64,000 nt of DNA from Delphinus delphis (lineage: Eukaryota; Chordata; Mammalia; Artiodactyla; Delphinidae). How positions within the stretch are numbered: position 1 is the first letter of the stretch; each line of letters opens with the position of its first letter. Of this stretch, positions 58,066-64,000 are shown in pieces. The translations under genes and the position numbers were made by a program. The stretch covers positions 34,266,431 to 34,330,430 of the forward strand of contig NC_082696.1 in assembly GCF_949987515.2 (NCBI RefSeq), in the 5' to 3' direction. The notes beneath the pieces were generated by a model. The model did not search any database. It was not told the DNA's origin and worked only from the letters and a program-made list of their open reading frames with translations.

Positions 58066-58510
58066 TTTCACCCCTGGCCTCCCAAATTTATGTCCTTCTT
58101 ACATGAAAATTATATTCATTCCATTCCAACAGCCCCAAAAGTCTTAACTCATTTCAACATCATTCTAAAGTCTAAGTCCAAAGTCTCATTTAAATCCAAT
58201 ATGGATGGGACTCAAGGTACGATTCATCCTGAGGCAACTTCTTCTCTAGCTATGAACCTATGAAACCAAAGAAATGATGTATCTTCTAAGACAGAACAGG
58301 CATAAAATAGGCATTTCTATTCCAAAAGGGAGAAATGGGAAAAAGAAAGCGGTAACTTGTCCCAAGTAAGTCCAAAGCCTAAAACCTAAAAGGGCAAACA
58401 ACATGAAATTTTAATGCTTTTTGATTTGATTCTTTGCCCTCTGGACTCTCTGGAGGGTCAACATTACCCCAACAGCTCAGGCAGGGGTCCCTGCTTATTG
58501 ATCACTTATT
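58066..58510 (-). mobile_element. MaLR internal-region fragment, minus strand
   Basis: Contiguous with the LTR and in the order expected for the internal part of a MaLR retrotransposon (AAAAGTCTTAACTCATTTCA, AAGTCCAAAGTCTCATTTAA, CCAAAAGGGAGAAATGGG). The LTR is therefore a 3' LTR and not a solo copy. No open gene is present. Confidence 0.7.
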
Positions 58511-59044
58511 GAAAATGAATTATTTTGATTTATAGGGCAGAGCTAGTGATGGAAGTTAATCTTGTAGGCATTTTTTTATCTGCGTAAGTAACAGCATAAA
58601 ACTGGGGAGCCCGCAAACTGAAACCACTACCTTTGAGAACAGTGTATTTGCATACATTTTTCAGAATACATCTGTTAATCTGAATTTGAATTGCACATTA
58701 GTGCAGGAGAAAAAGCCAATTAGGATGCAGTGTCTGAAGATTTCTTGCCCTCCAAAAATAAATTCTGTCTCTGTCTGCTTCTTACTTATATCCTTAAAAT
58801 CATTAATTAAGTTTGGGGTTAGGAAAGATTTACAATTCATGTGAATCTGCTGTGACAGTTATATTCTTTGTGTTAACACATCCATAATAAGAGAAATGCA
58901 AATTAAATACATACTGGCACACCATTTCTCTACTCCGAAATTAGCAAAGTGAGAAAACATGAAATCTTTAGTAGCAGTAGCAGGGCAAAGCAGTACAAGA
59001 CTCACAGAAGAATCTGGCCATATATAACAAAGCAACATTTATCC
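58511..59044. other. Mostly unique DNA with an old L1 scrap
   Basis: 58511-58860 has no recognisable feature. 58870-59040 resembles a short plus-strand old L1 fragment (AAGAGAAATGCAAATTAAAT, ATCTGGCCATATATAAC). Confidence 0.45.
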
Positions 59045-62000
59045 TCACTTTAAAAAAGCCTTTTTATTTGGCTATGATTATAGATTCATAGGACAGTGCA
59101 AAAAAATGTACAGGGAGGTCTCAGGCACCCATCACCTAAACTCCCTCAATGTTAAGATTTTACATTATCAAAACCAGGATATTAATATTGTTTCAGTCCA
59201 CACAGCTTGTTCAGATTTCATCAGTTACAGCTGTACCCATTTGTGTACCTGCATGTGTGTGTATCTCTGCAAATTTATCACATGTGTAGCTTTGTGCAAT
59301 TACTACCACAATTAATATACTTAACTGTACCATCATCACAAGACTCCGTCCTTCTACCTCTTTACATCTTCACTCACCCTATCCCTTCTCCTGCCCAAAC
59401 CCTTGGCAATGACCAACCCTTTCTTCATGACTATACTTATGTTATTCCACAAATATTATCAATATATAAATGGAACCATGTAATATGTTTTCTTTGAGAC
59501 TGGTTTTTTTACTCAGAATAATTTTCTTGAGACTCATTCAAGTTGCTTGTTCATCAGTAGTTTGTTCCTTTTTATTGCTGAATAGTATTCTTTGACATAG
59601 ATGTACAGTTCGTTTATACATCTATCCACTAATGCTACTTGGGTTTCTGGCTGTTACAAATAAAGCTGCAATAAATATCTGTGTACAAATTTTCTGTATG
59701 AAAATAAGTTATCATTTCCCTGGGATGTATACCTAAGAGGTTAATTGCTGAGTCGTATGGTAAATCCATTTTTAGTATTAAAAGGAACGGTCAAACTATT
59801 TTCCAGAGTGGTTTTGCCATTTTACATTCCCGTGAGCTACGTATGAATGATCCAATTCTAACATCCTAACTAGAATTTGTGTTATCACCACCTTTTATTT
59901 TAGCCATTTTGATAGGCATGTAACGATATCTTACTGTGTTTTTAATTTCAATTTCCTCAATAGCTAATGATGTTAAACATTTTTTCATGTGCTTATTTGA
60001 CATCCATATCTCTTCTTACCTAAAATGTCCTTTTATGCCTTTTGCCCATTTTTTAAAATTAAAAAAAAAATATTTTTGAAGTAGAGTTGATTTACAATGT
60101 TGTGTTAATTACTGCTGTACAGCAATGTGATTCAGTTATACATGGTATATACATTTTTTTATATATATTCTTTTCTACTATCCTTTATCATAGGATATTG
60201 AATATAGTTCCCTGTGCTATACAGTAGGACCTTGTTGTTTATCCATTCTACATATAAAAGATTACATCTACTCACCCCAACCCCCTCCCCCTTGGCAACC
60301 ACCAGTCTGTTCTCTATGTCCAGTGATTCTGTTTCTGTTTCATAGATAAGCTCATTTGTGTCATACTTTAGATTCCACAACATCATATGGTATTTGTCTT
60401 TCTCTTTCTGACTTACTCCACTTAATATGATAATCTCTAGTTGCATCCATGTTGCTGCAAATGGCATTATTTTGTTCTTTTTTATGGCTGAGTAGTATTC
60501 CATTTCATGTATGTACCACATCTTTTTTATCCATTCATCTGTTGATGGCCATTTAGGTTGTTTCCATGTCTTGGCTATTGTAAATAGTGCTTCTTTTGAC
60601 CATTTTTAACTGGATGTGTTTGTTGTTTTGAGAATTCTTTATATAGTCTAGATATAATTCCTTTTTAGATATGTGGTTTGCAGATATTTTCTCTCAGTCT
60701 GTAGCTTATCTTGTCTTCATAATAGAATCTTTCACAGAGAAAAATTTGAAAATTTTATGTTCAATTTTTCAATTTTCCTTTTAAGACTTATTCATTCTCT
60801 CAACAGAATCTTTCAGAGGACATTTGTGGGGTTTTTGCTGAGTCCAATTTATCGAATTTCCTTTTATGAATTTTCACTTTTAAGTGCTTTTGAAGTCAAG
60901 TCTAAGAACTTCTGCCTAGTCCCAGATCCCAAACATTTTATCCTATGTTTTTCTAGAAGCTTTATAGTTTTATGTTTTACATTTATGTCCCTGATATACT
61001 TTTGAGTAGATTTTTTGTGGAAGGTGTGTAGACTAAATCAAGGTTTATTTATTTGTCTGTGGATGTCCAGTTTTTCCAGCACCATTTATTCAAAAACTAT
61101 ACCTCCTTTATTACATTGCTTTTGTAACTTTGTCAAAAAATGTGCATAATTTGTGTAGATTTATTTCTAGTCTCCCTATTCTGTCCCATTGACTTATGTG
61201 TCTATTCTACCAGCAGTACCACACTGTCATGATTCCTGTGGCTATGTAGGAAGCCAAGAAGAATGATTCTTCCCACTTTATTCTTCTAGTTCAAAATAGC
61301 TTTTAGCTATTATAGGGTCTTTCCCTTTCTGTAAAAATTTTAGAGTAAGATTGCTTATAGCTATTTAAAAAAAAACTACATTTTGATATGTTGGTAACAA
61401 TTATATTAAACTTACAGATAAATTTAGGAAAAACTGACATCTTTACTATATTGAGTTTTCCAAACCACAAACATGATATGTCTCCACAAGCATTTAGGTT
61501 TTCTTTGATTTCTTTCATCATGTAGATTTTTTTACATGTTTTCTTAGATTCAAACCTAAGTATTTCATTTTCTTTGGAGCGATTGTTAATGGTACTTAAA
61601 AAAATTGGTTTCCACTTATTAATATATAGAAATGCTATTGATTTTTGTTTGTTAATCTTGTATCCTGGGTAATTTTCTTGTTGTCCTTCTGTTATTAATT
61701 TCTAGCTTGATTTCACTGTGGTCAAAAACCATACTCTCTATGATTTCAATTCTTTTAAGTTTGTTAAGGTTTATTTTATGTTCAGGATGTGTTCTATCTT
61801 TGTGGCTCTTCCACAGGCACTTGAAAATAATCTGTATGTTGCTGCTATTGGGTGGAATGTACTATAAATGTCTATTAGATCCTAAAGCATTTATATGTTG
61901 GCTGTTTTAAAATCTTTGACAGATAATTCCAACATCTGATTTGCCTTGGTATTGACATTGATTGTAATTTCTCATGAAAATAGTGGTTTTTCTGGTTCTT

Positions 62001-62440
62001 AGCATATCTGGTGATTTCTACTGTGTCTTAGACATTTTGGTTATTATGTTAGAAGATTCTAAGGCCTATATAAATCTTCCATTTTAGCAGGGAATAGCCC
62101 TGTTTAGGTTAAGCATATGAATCTTGTCTACTCTTGTAGTCTTTAATCTTAATGACATTTTTCTCAGCTCTTACAATGATATTCTGGTCTGGTGGTTATT
62201 CTGGTGCTGTTGGGCTCCCACTCAATCTCTGCTGGTGCTATCTGTAAGGTAGAGGTCACTTCCCTGAGGCACCTGTAGGTGACCATCTAGGTGGGGCCAG
62301 AAACTGCAGGTGTGGAGGCCATAGAGACACAGGGCTTCATGCTACTGTCCTTTTGGAGGGGAGGACTGTACATTCATGCCTTGGCTGTGGAGCGGAAATT
62401 GAAATGGAATGGAATTGCCTCCTGCCACTTTGGCCAAAAA
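59045..62440 (-). mobile_element. Long old L1M, minus strand
   Basis: Left to right on the minus strand: the 3' UTR (59045-59600; GGACAGTGCAAAAAAATG, CACCCATCACCTAAACTCCC), the ORF2 C-terminus (59600-60056 and 60593-61690; TCCATTTTTAGTATT, GATGTCCAGTTTTTCCAGC), a jump to the endonuclease region at about 61700 (TTTCACTGTGGTCAAAAACC), then the ORF1/5' region (61900-62440). The reverse-transcriptase core between is largely deleted, and the frame is shattered. A younger L1 is nested at 60057-60592. Confidence 0.78.
60039..60609 (-). mobile_element. Younger L1 3' end nested in the old L1
   Basis: A 536-bp minus-strand L1 3' end (60057-60592), with the A-tail at the left, carries TGAAGTAGAGTTGATTTACA, CCATTCATCTGTTGATGGCC and CATGTTGCTGCAAATGGC. 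It is flanked by CTTTTGCCCATTTTTTAA (60039-60056) and CTTTTGACCATTTTTAA (60593-60609), an imperfect target duplication of 17-18 bp. The old L1 continues on both sides. Confidence 0.88.
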
Positions 62441-62617
62441 AATCGAAATGACCACTCACAGGATATTGGTTGAAAAAATATTGAACATCTGCACAGAGCA
62501 ATGCTAAGTAGTTAGCAAAAAAAATTAAATAAAAAAGATCTCTATGAGGACATATAGAGTAATTTCCCAGGGAAAAAAACTAAGTGAAAAAAATCAGGAA
62601 ACCAAAGAATAAACATA

Positions 62618-62692
62618 ATATTCTACATTGTGTAGAAGTATGGAATAAATATGGATAAATATTCTACATTGTGTAGAAGTACGGAATAAATA
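62618..62692. repeat. Two-copy tandem repeat, 41-bp period
   Basis: ATATTCTACATTGTGTAGAA plus 14 more bases occurs at 62618-62651 and again at 62659-62692 with one change. Each copy contains a small hairpin, CTACA...TGTAG. Confidence 0.9.
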
Positions 62693-62700
62693 AGAGATAT

Positions 62701-62734
62701 GGACTCTCAACCACTGTGCCACCAGGGAAGCCCC
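62701..62734 (-). mobile_element. Orphan 34-bp SINE head, minus strand
   Basis: The reverse complement is GGGGCTTCCCTGGTGGCACA followed by GTGGTTGAGAGTCC, the first 34 bases of the CHR SINE. The body and tail are absent. Confidence 0.85.
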
Positions 62735-62947
62735 ATCGTTATTTTTAATAGAAACAATTACGCCTTTGCAATATATAAGTGTTTCCCTTTTCATCAGCTA
62801 TGGGCCAAAAGAAACAGGAATCAAGTGCGTTGGGTATCCCACGACTATCTCAAAAGTTGAGAGTTTGTGAGTTCCAAAAGGATCTCACAGCAATGCTTTT
62901 GGCCAAGATATTTGGAGGGCATCTACAAATTTCGCCAATTGAATCTT

Positions 62948-63552
62948 AATAATGCATAAGTGGAGACTTCCCTGGTGGCGTAGTGGTTAAGAATCCACCT
63001 GCCAATGCAGGGGACATGGGTTCGAGCCCTGGTCTGCGAAGATCCCACATGCCTCAGAACAACTAAGCCCATACACCACAACTACTGAGCCTGCACTCTA
63101 GAGCCTGCGAGCCACAACTACTGAGCCCACGCACCACGACTACTGAAGCCTGCGTGCCTAGAGCCCGTGCTCCACAACAAGAGAAGCCACCGCAATGAGA
63201 AACCCACAGACCGCAATGAAGAGCCCCCAGCTCGCCACAACTAGAGAAAGCCCACACACAGCAACAAAGACCCAATGTGGCGAAAAATAAATAAATAAAT
63301 TTTAAAAATAATAATAATAATGCGGGCTTCCCTGGTGGCGCAGTGGTTGAGAGTTCGCCTGCCAATGCATGGGACACGGGTTCGTGCCCCGGTCCGGGAG
63401 AATCCCGCATGCCACGGAGCGGCTGGGCACGTGAGCCATGGCTACTGAGCCTGCGCGTCCAGAGCCTGTGCTCCGCAATGGGAGAGGCCACAACAGTGAG
63501 AGGCCCGCGTACCGCAAAAAAAAAAAAAGAAAGAAAAAATAATGCATTAGTG
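62948..63552 (+). mobile_element. Long CHR-type SINE, interrupted at its tail
   Basis: This SINE (62963 to about 63310) starts GAGACTTCCCTGGTGGCG and has the long body with repeated CCACAACTACTGAGCC blocks, the older CHR form shared more widely among cetartiodactyls. Its tail is AAATAAATAAATAAATTTTA plus (AAT)n. Flanks are AATAATGCATAAGTG (62948-62962) and AATAATGCATTAGTG (63538-63552), a 15-bp duplication with one change. The right-hand copy now lies beyond a second SINE. Confidence 0.92.
63316..63545 (+). mobile_element. Short CHR-type SINE nested in the previous one
   Basis: The body (63324-63537) starts GGGCTTCCCTGGTGGCGCAG, has a B-box-like GGTTCGTGCC and an A-tail. It is flanked by AATAATGC at 63316-63323 and 63538-63545. 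It landed in the target-site duplication at the tail end of the longer SINE and is therefore younger. Confidence 0.92.
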
Positions 63553-63656
63553 CATTCAACTAAACCAGAGGGTTAAAGATGATAAGTGCAGTGAAATAGT
63601 TATAAAACTGGCCAAACAGCACAAACTTAAAGTACTTGGCCAGTAAAATGAGTTCT
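63553..63656. other. Short unique spacer
   Basis: Nothing recognisable lies between the SINE and the retroviral remnant. Confidence 0.5.
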
Positions 63657-63995
63657 TCAATCACTATGAAGTTTTAGAGGAGTTCCCCAGGTAGGGATAA
63701 TCTTTTCCAAAAGGACTTTTACCACGGAAGAGGCAGTAGGCTGTTTACAAGGGAGGGATTCAGTCTGATGTGAAAATATACAGATTGTAACTAAAACATT
63801 TTTACCCGTGAGACAAAGGAAGTTATATGAAATCCATTTTCTAGACTTTGGTCCGTTAGGCACTTTAAAATGTCTAGGAGCAGTACGAGCAGGCTTCTCT
63901 GTGTTGTACTTCAGATAAGTGGGACAAGTAAGACAGGCACTTTTTGTGGCCTTATTAATGTTTCTCCCCCAATATTGATTCATGAAGGCTATCAT
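63657..63995 (-). pseudogene. Endogenous retrovirus integrase remnant, cut by window edge
   Basis: A 112-codon minus-strand frame reads as part of a gammaretrovirus-like integrase. It shows the CLTC end of the zinc-binding HHCC domain, then the start of the catalytic core, and near its C-terminus the GTPLKLHSD block with the second conserved aspartate. The first core aspartate, expected after a tryptophan, is not visible, so the enzyme would be inactive. The frame is unusually open for such a remnant, which suggests a moderately young class I ERV. The rest of pol lies beyond 64000 on this strand (upstream) or is lost at the left, where a stop falls at 63657. Confidence 0.72.
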
Positions 63996-64000
63996 TTTGA

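Noticed and set aside
63063..63491. 142-codon minus-strand frame
   Set aside because: It is translated from the two nested SINEs on the opposite strand.

Overview
This is a piece of mammalian nuclear genome. It is almost certainly from a whale or dolphin, or a close cetartiodactyl relative. Three copies of the tRNA-derived SINE that begins GGGCTTCCCTGGTGG (17382, 62963, 63324) belong to the CHR family known from cetaceans, hippos and ruminants. Two of them are the shorter, GC-rich type that is especially abundant in cetaceans. The LINE-1 copies are of the same host type. There are no bacterial, phage or CRISPR features. I found no intact protein-coding gene and no convincing rRNA or tRNA gene. 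The window looks like an intergenic desert or a very large intron built mostly from transposon remains.

Layout. 1-10.9 kb: AT-rich unique DNA with an L2 remnant, a short L1 3' insertion with a 16-bp target duplication (3777-4407), a MIR, an unusual nested palindrome (8211-8267) and a minus-strand LTR-like block (9859-10290). 10.9-17.2 kb: a nearly full-length minus-strand L1 whose two ORFs are broken. 17.4-24.1 kb: a SINE, a hAT-type DNA transposon with a perfect 8-bp target duplication, L2, several MIRs and a purine tract. 24-40 kb: mostly unique DNA with L2, old L1/HAL1-like pieces, a Tigger (pogo) transposon and MIR. 40-43.6 kb: an old plus-strand L1M with an MLT1 LTR inserted in it.

45.7-56.3 kb: the most interesting structure, two diverged tandem copies of a 4.5-5.4 kb unit, separated by a broken L1. 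Each unit carries the remains of an endogenous retrovirus and an L2 3' end. The second unit has an extra retroviral pol stretch (pol lost from the first) and a later L1 insertion of its own.

56.3-64 kb: an orphan L1 5' UTR, an old L1M piece, an MLT1-type LTR with internal sequence, a long old minus-strand L1 holding a younger nested L1, two SINEs nested one in the other, and a retroviral integrase remnant running off the right edge.

Nothing here works together as a pathway. The story is one of successive insertions, nesting, tandem duplication and decay. A few exon-like segments (6730-6883, 24294-24484, 36669-36734, 46438-46619) deserve a transcript search. All family names rest on recognition by eye, not on a database search.
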